Shown: piece by piece, positions 12,220-23,800 of the stretch | How positions within the stretch are numbered: the stretch's first letter is position 1 | Layout of the letters: each line of letters starts with the position of its first letter | Assembly (NCBI GenBank): GCA_003117195.1 | Contig: BDSI01000005.1 | Span: 1,100,857 to 1,164,856, forward strand | Direction: 5' to 3' | Length of the DNA stretch: 64,000 nucleotides | DNA from: Eudorina sp. 2006-703-Eu-15 | Taxonomy: Eukaryota; Chlorophyta; Chlorophyceae; Chlamydomonadales; Volvocaceae | The notes under the pieces: model-generated | Databases searched by the model: none | What the model saw: only the letters and a program-made list of their open reading frames with translations | What the model was told of the DNA's origin: nothing | Program-made: the position numbers and the translations under genes

Positions 12220-13016
12220 ATGGACCCGAGCGAATACGAGTGCGCTATTTGTCAGAACTTGTTACTGGACCCTGTCGTCGGAAGTTGCGGCCATGATTAC
12301 TGTCAAAGCTGTCTTTCGCGATGGCGAAGTGCGTCTACAAGGAGCAGCACCGTTGCTTGCCCGCTCTGCCGGGCGGCGATACCTTCTGAGCTGGGTGCGT
12401 ATTAATACGTAGAATTGTATCTTGGCAAATTCAACTCACTGTGGTCCGCAACGTCAACTCGCAGGAGTCTGCGTCAGACTACGTGAGACGATTCAACGCC
12501 TCTTCCCAGAGGAGGTCAAGAAGCGGCGTGTCGAAGTCCAGGAGCGAAAGCTTGCCCTGTCCGCAGCGGGTGAGCAAGTTTGGTTTTGCTGACTGCTGCT
12601 TCGAAGCCGATACCAGCGGCCCATATCCGAGGACATCAACATGTCTGTTTTCTGCAGGCGAGTCTTCAAGTTCAGGACCGCAGGAATCTGGCTTCGGGGA
12701 GCCAGCTGCCCAGCGCGCACGCTTCACTCACTCATCGTCGTCGGGTCTAGCCGCGGTGGCGTCCCTTACTGCCCTACACCTCTCGCGATTCCCGTCTCGG
12801 CAGGGGACGCGTGTGTCGCCGTCGGTTCCATCGACATCTGTGCCGACCGGGACACAGCCTCAGTCGTCAGGCGGCGTTGCAAGTGCGTCGCCATCGCCAT
12901 TCGAAACGACATGGGTGCCGCCGGCGACCCTATGCTTCACGCTGGGCTGGTACGACCCTGCGGAGACGCGTAGCCGGCGGCCCCTCGGCCGTCGCAGGCG
13001 CGCGATTGCCGCATGA
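12220..13016 (+). CDS. Small RING-finger protein (C3HC4), putative E3 ubiquitin ligase
   Basis: Three exons: 12220-12394, 12465-12569, 12658-13016, both introns in phase 1; 212 aa. Residues 7-52 form a C3HC4 RING: CAICQNLLLDPVVGSCGHDY, then CQSC and CPLC, with all eight zinc ligands visible. Directly after the RING comes VCVRLRETIQRLFPEEVKKR, a basic helical segment often seen after this type of N-terminal RING in green-algal and plant proteins. The remaining 120 residues are Ser/Thr/Pro-rich and end with an Arg-rich RRPLGRRRRAIAA. The protein probably brings an E2 enzyme to an unknown substrate. No membrane segment or substrate-binding domain is seen. The intron-rich gene has a lower third-position GC bias in exon 1 than in exon 3. 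Confidence 0.85.
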
Positions 13017-15031
13017 GGCTACATAAGGGAGCAGAGGTGGTCAGCGTCGCAGCGTGTGGTTTTGCTGCAATGTGGACCGGCGATCAATTCTGAAAGGCAG
13101 CTAAGATGCAGCGTTCGCACGCACATGATACGTGCTGGTGGTAGTCATGGAATTACACCTACATCTGGCTGGTCGACTGGGTACATGTTTTTGCAGCCTA
13201 CACCCCGCGCGCATAAGTTCGTTGATGCGCTGAGCTTCGCACGCATGACTGGGTTGCGATGACCAGCACAACGGGTTGCGCGCAATGGCCTGCACAACGG
13301 GTTGTGCGCATGATTCGAGGTGGATTTGGGCCTTGCAGGGGCGTGACGCTCCGCAAGGCTGGCAGCGATGTCAACAGTTTGGACGGGTGGACCGCGAAGG
13401 CTTAGGGATGGCCTCGGTGCCATTTCGTCTGGCTGTTGCATGGCTGTGAAGATTGCAGGCATCCAGAGCCCTAGAAAGTATACAGGAGCATAGGTCTAGG
13501 GGGCGGAGCCAGATCGGTCCGGCCGCAACGGTCCGGCAGCAGCAGCAGCAGGGTAGTGAGGAGTGTTGGCAGCCCAGGCCTTGGATGCACGTGCTTTACC
13601 GGAACCGCTTGCCTGTTTCTGAGAGTATTGGTGCCGAGGTAACACTTATGAACGCGCACCCCCTCAGCATCAGTCGCGGTTGCCGTGGAACATGGGGGGC
13701 TGCGCTACACACCAACCAAGCCCTGTTGGTTACTGTATGCTGGGATTGGTGCAGCTGGCGAGTGCTGCAGGGCACTGCCGATAATGTACGATAATTGGCG
13801 TTCACGAGCAAGCGGCTTGCTTGGGCATGTCAGGCGCTGCTTGATCATGCGCAAGAGATCCCCAGCAAGTGCAAGCGTGTACGCAGGTGAAGGGCACACG
13901 GCACGTTGGAGTTTTCTTTTGGTTGCTGCATCACGTGATGTTTCACGGCAACACGCGGTGTTTTTATCGGCGATTGTTCGTCTCGAGGCTTCTAATTGAT
14001 TAACTTAATGTCGCCGTCATTGTCATCCTTATGAGTCCCACTGGACGGCATACGTAATGGTGTCAGTCTGGCGTGCGGATAGCACGTGCCGAGGAGGTGC
14101 TGTGAAAGACCTCCGTTCTTGGCTGTCGTCTCTTTCAGGAGCTGGAAGGTTGTTGCTGATTCGTTGCTGCATGGGCGTCTTCTGAGTACCCTTTTGGGAT
14201 TTGCTTTGATCTTCGCACATCCCTGTGTCAATGTTGTCCGCGATCCTTCGATCTTTGCTGACGTTGCCTATGCATGCCAGGACGGGGTTTCGGGAAATGA
14301 ACATGCCACCGGACGGCATACCGAACGGTAAGCTTAGGCACAGGACACAAGCTTCCTTTGCTTACCGTATCCCCAAGCTGTAGGCATTGTGCGTGCGCAA
14401 CTGCGGTTGTTGATCCTATCCTTCGCGGCAGGCGGCGATCGCCTGGATTTCCTTTTTGAGTGTAACATTGAGCAGGTCTGACTTTCAGTGACTTGGGTCG
14501 AACACAAGAAATGGTACGACATCTGTCGGGTGCATTGCCAGAGTATTTTAAACATGGCACGAGTACGTCCAGTTGCAAGGAACCCCGGTGATGCCTTGCG
14601 TGTCCAACCACACCGTGACAAACCACCATATGATGCCTGTCCGTACTGTTTTGAACGGGAACAACATCACCACGCAGGCGAACATGCGTCTGTCGTGGCA
14701 ATGTCGTGCAGCGTCATCTTGCCACGTCATTCGTGTGCGGTCGCTGGGTAGCGAACCATGGGTTATCCCACAATACACATGCCTACCTAAAATCCGTCAC
14801 CTTGAAACCGCATTCTACCAATACAGCAAGTCAAGCTGCAGAGACTGCACGAGGTCACTTAGTACCCAATATATTCTAACAGAAACCAAGAACAACGCTG
14901 CGAATGTCACATCCTCTGTGAACCGAACTGTCCGTGTATAACACCACTCGAGAAAGAAGTCACTATAAACAGCATGAAATCGCTGACAGAAGGGCACCAA
15001 AGCGCTCAAATGCGACCGAATCACACGGCAT
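13017..15031. other. Intergenic region between convergent RING and UAM genes
   Basis: It contains the 3' UTRs of both flanking genes. The segment 13261-13316 carries an imperfect duplication of a GCACAACGGGTTG unit. Short frames of 60-150 codons occur on both strands without domains or splice structure. No poly(A) signal could be assigned confidently to either gene. Confidence 0.45.
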
Positions 15032-16717
15032 TTATGCAGCCTTCGGCGGGTTCAGCGCGCGCCAGCCAGCGATCCAGGCCTCCATGCCGTCCGCCAGCTT
15101 GCCGAAGTACGGGTCGATGTGCCCGAGGCCCTTCCGGACCTTGTCCGCCAGCTCGATGTACAGGTCCTCGACGTTGGTGGTCGTCTTGCTCAGGGTCACG
15201 TTCTGGAAGAAAGGGATAATCTCCTGCATGACGCAGCACAGAAGCAACAGTTTTCGGGTTGCCTGCGCCTTGCAATCGTAGCAAGACAACTATGAACGCC
15301 CCCCTCCTAACGGGCATACATCATCAATGCAAGCGGCAACTCGTGACGACGACAACGCCAATGGCTGCCACTCGCTGATGTAACAGCAGACCAAGCAATT
15401 CAATTCTGCTGCCCGCATGGCCAACCGCTAACAGCGGAACATCGCTCACCTCTTGCCAGAAGATGCCCTTGTACTCCTTGCGAAGGTTCGTGAATGGGTT
15501 GCTGGCCTTGCTGTGCCACACGTACGGCAGGCCAGTCTTGCAGCCAATGCCCAGGTGATCGCAAATGACCTTGGTGCACCAGCCGGCCCACATGTCATCG
15601 TAGCGGCCGATCGGCTGGCCCTCGCCCATCAAACCGAAGTACATGGCAGCGCCAATCAGTTCCCTACGCAGACGGATGATTCAAGAGGTATGTCAGCTGT
15701 TTCACATCGGAACGTCTTCAGCGTATGGTGCGCACTCATTCAACTGGTGACGAACAGCTCCCCCGGTAATCCCTACCTGTCGAAGGCCAGGTTCATGCCG
15801 CACATGGGGTACAGAGTACCCTTGGGGATGGTCATCACGGCGTCCACGAAGCGCTGGTTGCGCTCCTTGGGCTTAACCATCTGTTATCAGCAGGGCCAGG
15901 TGTGAGGTGACAGCGGGAAAGCTATCTAGTTTACGCAGCACGGCGACCGACGATACCCAAGGTCGCGTATAACGGCAACAGGATTTCATTCCCCAAAGAT
16001 AGCAGGGAAACTGTGTCTGCCCTTTGGAAGGCGCCAACCATGTTATGACTCCGTGACATCCAAGGCCTTTTCCCCCTGGTGTTGCCCCAGACCCCTGCCC
16101 GTAAGACAGGCTCCTTGCCTGCGTCGGCGCATCGTAGTCCGGGATGTTCAGCCACAGGCCATGGGACGTGGCAGTCGGCACGCCCTCACGCAGGCTGAAC
16201 GGGTAGCCGCGGACGAAGTCAGCGCCCTCGCGATACGGGTCGTACAAGGTGTTGAAGAAGAATGGCGTCGACGGCGTAAGCAAGTTCTTGATGTGCTGCT
16301 CGAGCACGTTGATTGGCTTGCCCGATGGGTCCTTCGCCACGAAGCAGTCGTCGTCAATGGTGTAGATGTACTTCTTCTTGGACACCATGAATCCAAAGCA
16401 GCGACAGGCTGAGTCCTTGAAAGAAATGGACCACGCCTTGTCGCCCAGAATGCGCTCAATGTCGTTGCGGTTATAGAGTTCATAGTCAAAGCCCTCTGGC
16501 ACGTGAATCTTCTTAGTTGGGTCGCCGTCCTGGACAATGATCAGGTGGTATGGTTGGAAGAATGGGCGCCACTCTTCCAGGAAGTCCAGGTTCCTGCAAA
16601 GAAAATGACCCAGCTGGATGTCAAGAAGCCCTGCAGCATGCCGGAATTCCACAGCCAGACGCCGAACCTGATGGTGGGAATGACAATATCCAGCTGATCA
16701 GCAAGTGGAGCAGACAT
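15032..16717 (-). CDS. UAM1: Reversibly glycosylated polypeptide / UDP-arabinopyranose mutase
   Basis: Five exons (descending): 16717-16668, 16593-16119, 15880-15777, 15663-15450, 15223-15032; 344 aa, the normal family length, with all junctions in phase. The enzyme interconverts UDP-arabinopyranose and UDP-arabinofuranose for cell-wall glycans and glycoproteins, in the cytosol or at the Golgi surface. The N-terminus [21 protein letters not shown] is diagnostic. [27 protein letters not shown], the acidic YTIDDDC motif, [39 protein letters not shown] and WHSKASNPF follow in the expected order. Intron 2 begins with GC rather than GT; protein conservation across [11 protein letters not shown] fixes that junction. 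The family is one highly conserved enzyme, so the call is firm; the symbol follows plant and algal usage. Confidence 0.95.
15881..16118 (-). other. GC-AG intron in the UAM gene
   Basis: The exon ends ACGCAG and the intron begins GCAAGG, ending ATAACAG before ATGGTTAAG. No GT lies near enough to preserve the conserved [11 protein letters not shown] sequence. It has the extended AG|GCAAG match expected for a genuine GC-AG donor. Confidence 0.85.
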
Positions 16718-17792
16718 TTTCCTGGGTGAGGCAGTTGCGGTGCGATCCCGCACGGAAGCTCTTAAGGAGAAAGATGGGCCGTCACAACTGTTACAGATAT
16801 TACTGATGACGATGAGTGCCTAGATAAATGTGGAAATGTTTGCTGTATATGTTTTGCCCGGAATCTCGTCCGTTGTCGTATCACGGTTTCACGACGCGAC
16901 TGGCGGGACTGTCAAGCTAATCGCTTGATGTTTCAGGAGCAACCCACATCATGTCATGAAATGCATTGCGTTGACAACATGACCTGGTGACCCGTGGGTG
17001 CTACGGCCCTACCAGCGCCCTCTCCCTTTTCCACTCTTGGACGGGAAAGCTTTGGAATGCACCTTCTGTCTGTATCTTTTACCTTATTTCTTCACATATG
17101 AAAACAGAACGGGCCAGAACTATGCGCGTTGGGCGTACACCGTTCGCTGGTGTTTGTCCGATCCTCGATGTAGGTGGAGTGATTCGTACATGCCCAGCGC
17201 ATTGGCTGCCCTGCGCAGGCCCTGTCCGCGTAACACGACGTTATAGACACCTCAGACATTTTACCATGCGTCATGGGCTCCCTCATCTCAAGGACTCCGT
17301 CTTCGAGCACGGAATACACAGACCTAGCTCGAAACGCCGCTGCGTAACAGATCCACCCTCGCACGTATTCCTGTGGTCCCTGAACCAGCCTGAACCGAAC
17401 GAAACGCATGCGCACACAAGCACAGAAACGGGGCCTGAACTACGACCCGCCGTTCAGACCCTAAATGAATGCCCGAGGCAGGCAGGGTCAGCAGGGCCAG
17501 ACAGGGCCAGACTGAGTGCGGTGCCCCGCTATAGCACAATGTGCCAAGCGCGCACGAAATGATCGCGTGATTCCCATGTTGTGCGCCCTCGCCTCCATTA
17601 CGCGTTATCTTCGTCTATGGCTGTGGTCTTGCACGCATTGCGGTCCTCTGGATGCCCTGGTTGCGATACTCTCAGGGACTCCGACGGTGAAACAGTGCTG
17701 GAGCCACCCGTACAACAGGCAACGGTTGCAACGGATGGCATCGATCCGGCGCCACCGGCGGCCCCACTGTCTGCACATCAGCCCATAAAGAA
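16718..17792. other. Divergent intergenic region between UAM and HBS1 genes
   Basis: About 1.1 kb separates the two start codons. It must hold both promoters. Open frames on + (16987-17562) and - are short, rich in His/Arg/Pro and without domains. Apart from the TATA-like element next to HBS1, I see no clear motif. Confidence 0.45.
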
Positions 17793-17798
17793 TATAAG
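17793..17798 (+). promoter_or_regulatory. TATA-like element of the HBS1 gene
   Basis: TATAAG lies 59-64 bp before the ATG at 17857, the same spacing as the THF1 TATA box in this window. Confidence 0.4.
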
Positions 17799-17856
17799 AA
17801 TCGATGTATTCAGCGTAAAAGGCTTTCTATCTCTGGTGTCCCAACCGCAACCGGAG

Positions 17857-20800
17857 ATGACGAAAGGGAAGCGCGGTCAATTTTACGATGACGATGACTT
17901 TGATGATGGATACGATGATGACGATTATTATGGCGAGGAAGAAGACGACAGAGGCTATGATGATCATGTAGTGCCGGGCGGGAGGAAACAGGTACAGCAG
18001 CCATAAGCTTCCGGCAAATTGGTATCCAGTTACACCATGATACGGTGATAAATTGTCCTTAAAGTTCCACCGAGGCTTCAAGCCTTATTCCTTGCGCCCG
18101 TCCTTACATATACGACTGCTAAAGTCTTCTCGCCCCATTACCCCAGGCACCTGCCCCGGCTGCGGCCGGCCGCGGTGGGGGTCCCCGCCAGCCGCAGCAG
18201 CAACATCAGCAACCCAAGGGGCCGTCGGCGGCTTACCCTCCAGCCCGCAGTGCAGGTGCATCCAAGCTGGCGCAGTTTCTTTGCGACCCACCGCCACTCG
18301 CTCCGGGCGGCAAGCCGCAGAGGGGGGGTACGACGGCGGGGGACCCCTGCAGTTCTGATTTACCCGACAGTCGTGTGTGGCTTACGTTATTGATTCGGCC
18401 GACCTTCTGCCCTCCAACAATCGGTTCTTGGGGTTGGGCTGTACCTATCGAGCTGCGTAAAAGCTTGAGCCTGTCACATCGTGGGCCTGTCACCATCGCG
18501 CGGGTGACGAGTGGTGGGTGGCGGGGCTGTTGCAGCCGTCGGGGCGGAGTAGCAGCAGCGCGCAGCGGCCTCGAAGGCGCGTGCAGTCAGTGCCGTTGCC
18601 GGTGGCAGACCCACTACATGCCCCATGTCGGCACTTCATTGCCGCCCCCTGCTGCCCCCCGTCTCCCGCTCCCTCTCGCCGCAGCGAAACCGGACCCCAC
18701 GGCCAAGGCCCTCCAGCAACCCTCCGCCTTCCCGGTAGCGCCCCACCTGGCATCGAAGCCCCAGCCGCTGACCCAACAGCAACCGAAGCAACAGCAGCAG
18801 CAGCAACAGCAACAGCAGAACACGGCGGCAGCGGCATCCGCAGCTGGCGGTGCCGTGCAGCCCTTCCAGTTCGACACGCCGTCACCGGATGACGTCGTTC
18901 GAGGGGCACAGGAAAGACGCGGGACGGCGGGTGAGTGGTGAGGCCCGGGGCAGTGTCTCATACCAGACAAGAGAAACGGAGCCGTGCGGTGTCAACACCC
19001 GTGGTGTGTGCCGGTGTGTGTGTTTCTATTCGGTGTGTGTGCCGGTGCGTTTAGAGAAGAGACCCGCCAGGTGTGTGTAGGTGTGTGTGTGGGCAGGGGA
19101 GGTGTGCGTGCTGTGCAATGGGCGGGGCAGTGCCCAACGGTGTTGACTAAGGGGTTTATGCGAACAGATGTCGCTACCACCCCTTCAGCGTGTGTGTATG
19201 TCCAGGCGCGGACCCGTGGGGCTGATCTGGGTTCCCCGATCCCATCTGGGTTCCCTGATCCCATCTGGGTTCCTTGCTGTCCAACCCATCCCCGACGATG
19301 TGCTCCGAAACCCGTCCTGTCCAGGCGCCCCCGCCCCACCGGCGCCGTCGGCGGGTCCGTCCGCGGTGCCTCCGGCGCCGTCGCTGCCTCAGAACAAGAC
19401 CTTCCTGCGACCCAGCCCCATGATGCAGCAGCAGCGCCAGCAGCAGCAGCAGGGCGGCCCGGCGGGGGGGTCGGCGGCGGCGCCAGCCGGGGCCGCGGAG
19501 GCGGCGGCCGGCGGTGTGGCGGCGCTCAACCTGGGTCGGGCGGGTTCTTCCGAGGCAGCGTCACACCACCACGGCACGCGACACCACCACGCCCACGCGC
19601 ACGACCCGGGCGCCCAGGCAGCGGCGGCCAGTGGCGGCAACGGCAACGAGCACGCAGGCAGCGGCGGAGGCGGAGGCGGCGGCATTCACGGGTTGCACAC
19701 CCGGCGGCCGGTGAAGGATTACGTCATGGAGGCGGACCTGTCGCGGTGCGTTCGTGTGCACGTGGGTGCATGTGTGTGAGAGCTGTGGAACGCACCGAGC
19801 CGCCGTGTTTGCATTCGTACTGAAGACGAAGAAAACTTGTGTTAATCGTCTGTGTTTCTGTGTCCTTTAGCAGGCAGGGCACGAGTGCATGATTTGCAAG
19901 GGACACGGCAGAGGCATGCGTGTGTGTGTGTGTGTGACTGGACCTGAAGCTGGCCACGGGCTGCGAGGAAGCGAGTTGACGGGCTGCCACCGGCGGCCAG
20001 GTATGAGAAATGCCGTACCGTGCTTTGCTCTCGAACACCACGATTGTACCGGCTCACCTGCAGCCAACCATCTTCCTTACCTGGGGCCATGAGCAGGGAA
20101 GTGGAGGCGGCAGCTGCGAGGGAGGCAGCCGCGGCTGAGGGAGGTGGCGACGCCTCCTCCGCCGCGCCCCGGGCCCCGCTGCATCTTGTCGTGCTGGGCC
20201 ACGTGGATGCGGGCAAGTCATCACTGATGGGCCGCCTGCTGCACGAGCTGGGTTTGGTTTCGGCGCGGGAAGCGCACAAGTACCAGCGGGACGCGGCGGC
20301 GGCGGGCAAGGTGCGACTGCGCGCTCCGCGCACCCCTGGCGGCGCGGCGGGTTTTTGGTGGAGGTGGCGTGTTGATTCGATCACTTTCTTCTGGCTCCAC
20401 GCCAACATCTCCGGCGGACTTCGAACTCGATCGGCCGAAACGGCGGAAGGTTACGATCCCTAGGTCCGGGACAAAGGCTGCGGCCAATGGGACTGACGCT
20501 GGCGGGGTGGGGACTGCTGACTGCCCCACCCGTCAGCGCAGCTTCAAGGTGTCTCACCAGCCCCCAATCCGTCAGGCAGATCTGTTTCTCGTTTCGGTGA
20601 TTGCGCTCTCAGCCAAGTACTTGTCAAGTGGACGTCGTCGCATCGCTGGAGATCCTGGTGCAGTTGCTTGTCACCGGACCTTTGCGTTGCTCCTGCAGCA
20701 GCGCAGTATGAATATATGTCCACCAGTAGCCAATATCCCCGCTTTTGTTGATAAAGACAGCGAAACCGCTGGTTAAACCAACAAACCGATAACCGCCGGT

Positions 20801-23800
20801 ACCACGTCTCTCCGCGCTGCTGCACGGCGCGCCTGCCGGCGCAGGGCTCCTTCGCCTGGGCGTGGGTGCTGGACGAGCGACCCGAGGAGCGGGAGCGGGG
20901 GGTGACTGTGGACGTGGCCATGACGCGCTTCAACACGCGAAGGTGGGGGTTCGCAGTAGAGGGACACCGGCGCCGGGGGGCCGGGAGTTGGTGGTCACGC
21001 AGGATAAGACACAAATGTACGAGGCCGCGAGGGCTGACACTTTCATAAGCAGTGACAGTGATGTGGGGATGGCACATGCCGACAAACCAGGTCGCGAACC
21101 ATGAGACAGTCATAAATGCCGACGGAGATCACGCCAAACGGCCAAAGCGCGTTTGGAGTGATGGACGCTTGTGGACCCATGGGGTGGTGTCGTGTGGGTG
21201 TCGTACCACCGTGACGCCCTGGGGTGGGCTTTGCTTTGCTTTGCTGCGCCCTCAGGTTTGCGGTGACGCTGCTGGACGCCCCGGGCCACCGGGACTTCGT
21301 GCCCAACATGATCGCCGGGGCGGCGCAGGTGCGCGGGGGGCCCCCGTCCGGGGGATGAAGCGCTCGCTAGGGCTCTGACTGGCTCGGTTGAAGAGGGACT
21401 CGCGGGGAGGAGGACCGCACACGGAAGACGGGACTGGCTCGCGTCGTCTGACTCGCGGCGTGGCCCGGAGTTTTGGTGTGGGGTTTCTTGACCCGTCCCA
21501 ACCCCTTCTCAACTCCACTCCATGCGTGGCCCCCCAATGCCCCGCGTGGAGCAGGCGGACGCGGCTCTGTTACTAGTTGACGGCTCCCCGGGCGGCTTCG
21601 AGGCGGGATTCAGGTACTGTACTGCATCTGGACGGTGCTACAGTCGAATTCAGTTAGTGAACATTGATGTGATGCGGGTCGGGCCAGGGAACGCGTGGTG
21701 TCATCTGCGGGCTGGGCCGATTGGGCAACCTGGGCGGGCAGCGGAGGGAAACGAAGTGCGGGCGAGGCAGTCGAGGGGCAAACCTACCCACCCGCAGCCC
21801 CCACAGCTCGCAACCCCATTTCCTGTCTTTCCTTGCAAGGAGGCCTCAGCTCGCGCTTCGTCTGTTCCCCGGGTCATTTCCGGGCAGACCCAAATCGTCT
21901 ACCGGGGGGACTACTGCCCCACTCACTCACTCGTTTCCTCGCTGCACCGCCCCTCGCCCAATCGGCCCCGACCCACGTCCCCCAGTGAGGGCAGCGGGGG
22001 CCTCCACGGCACCCCGGGCGGCCAGACCCGGGAGCACGCGGCGCTTGCCCGCAGCCTGGGCATCGAGCAGATGGCCGTCGTGGTCAGCAAGCTCGACACA
22101 GTAGGGTACGACAAGGTGAGCTGCGCGCCTCTGTACGGCAGGTACCTGTACGGCCCTCAATCCGTATGCCGCACGGGATTGGCCTTCGCCGCGGCCCGCC
22201 CGCCCTCACATCTGCGGCATCTAACCACCTGCATCCATCGACTCAGCCTGCCGTACCTGCCGTACTTCTCTCTCGCCACGCTCCCATACCACCGTTACCA
22301 GCGCCCACCCACGCGCATGCCTACCCGCACCCCGTTGCGGTGCCGTACACGATCTCACACTCTAGGGGCGCTTCGACTCGATCCGCGCGGCGCTGCTGCC
22401 GTACCTCAAGTCCGTGGGCTTCAAGGAGGGGTCTCTCCAGTGGCTGCCGGCATCGGGCCCTCTGGGAGAGAACCTGGTGGGGCCGCCGCAGGTGCGTTGG
22501 GGCAAGAGCCCGGCAGGGCGCGTGCGGCTTGGAGCGGCGGCGCCTGGTTGGGGGCGGTCAGAGATGCGGGTTGTGGGGATATGGATCCGGCCTGATGCGG
22601 TCGGGGAGGACATGGACCAGCCGTGGCGGGGACGGCCCGGCCGACTGGCACCGCCATTCGGGAGCTATTATACCTGTACGACACCGACATATACACATGG
22701 CGTCGTACGTGTTCTCCTCCTGACTTTCGTCGTACAGGACCCCGCGCTGGCCGCCTGGTGGGGCGCCGGGCCCTGCGTGACGGCCGCCATCGACAGCTTC
22801 ACGCCGCGGGAGAGGGCCACAGCCCGGCCACTCAGGATGCCCATCACGGACGTCTTCAAGAGCAAGACAGGTACGAAGCGTTGTCGCTCGGCGCCTCCGC
22901 GCCCATCGCACGGTGCACGGTGCACGGTTTCCGTCGCACGGTGCATGAAGCCGCAGTGCGGTGGCCTCCTCGGGGTGAGAGGTCCTCACGGCGGGTCACT
23001 GCGTCCCCCCCCCGCCCGGCAGGTTCCATAGTCCTTGGCGGCAAGCTGGAGGGCGGGGCGCTGCGGCCGGGCAGCAAGGTTGTACTGGTGCCGGGGCCCG
23101 GACATCCCTTCACCGTCCGGAGCTTGGAGGTGGGCTGGGCCGCGGATGGAGGAGGGAAGGGTGGAGGAGGGAAGGGTGGAGGAGGGATGACACTAGGACA
23201 GCGGATGGGGATGTGGAGAGAGAATTTCACCCCCCGGGAATGCTGAGGGAGGCGGGATGTCAGGTAGTGAGGGAGCCCGCCGAAGGGGCAGGATGTCGCC
23301 CCCAGGTCATGTCCTGGTGGCCCGGTTCCAACAGATGGACCCAACCCGCCATCTGACACCCGCCATCCAACAGAGTCAGGGTGAGGTGGCACGCAGTGTT
23401 GTAGCACGAGGGCTACACAGTACTTAACGATTTACGGAACGATTTAAGACCGCTACAACACGCAACCTGGCTGTCAAGGAGCGCGGCAGGGGTCTTGGCA
23501 GGGGTTTGAAGGACAGGGGTAGCGTCGCCGGGGGAGTGTGCACGGGGTTTGCACTACTTGGTTACCCAGTGGCTGTTCCGCATGACCAGCGCTGCACCTG
23601 TGCCACGGCCCCCGGTACCGGCCGCACAGCATCAATGCCGTTACCAGGCGGGGAGGGACTGTACTGCGGACGGGCTTCCTGAAAGGTAACTGATGCCAAG
23701 ATGCTCTCCGTGGTGTCGCTGTTTGCCCCCCTCCTCGCCCCGATGTGGCTGCGGCTACGGCGGCTGCTGCGGCTTCTACGGCTGCTGCGGCTGCTGCGGT

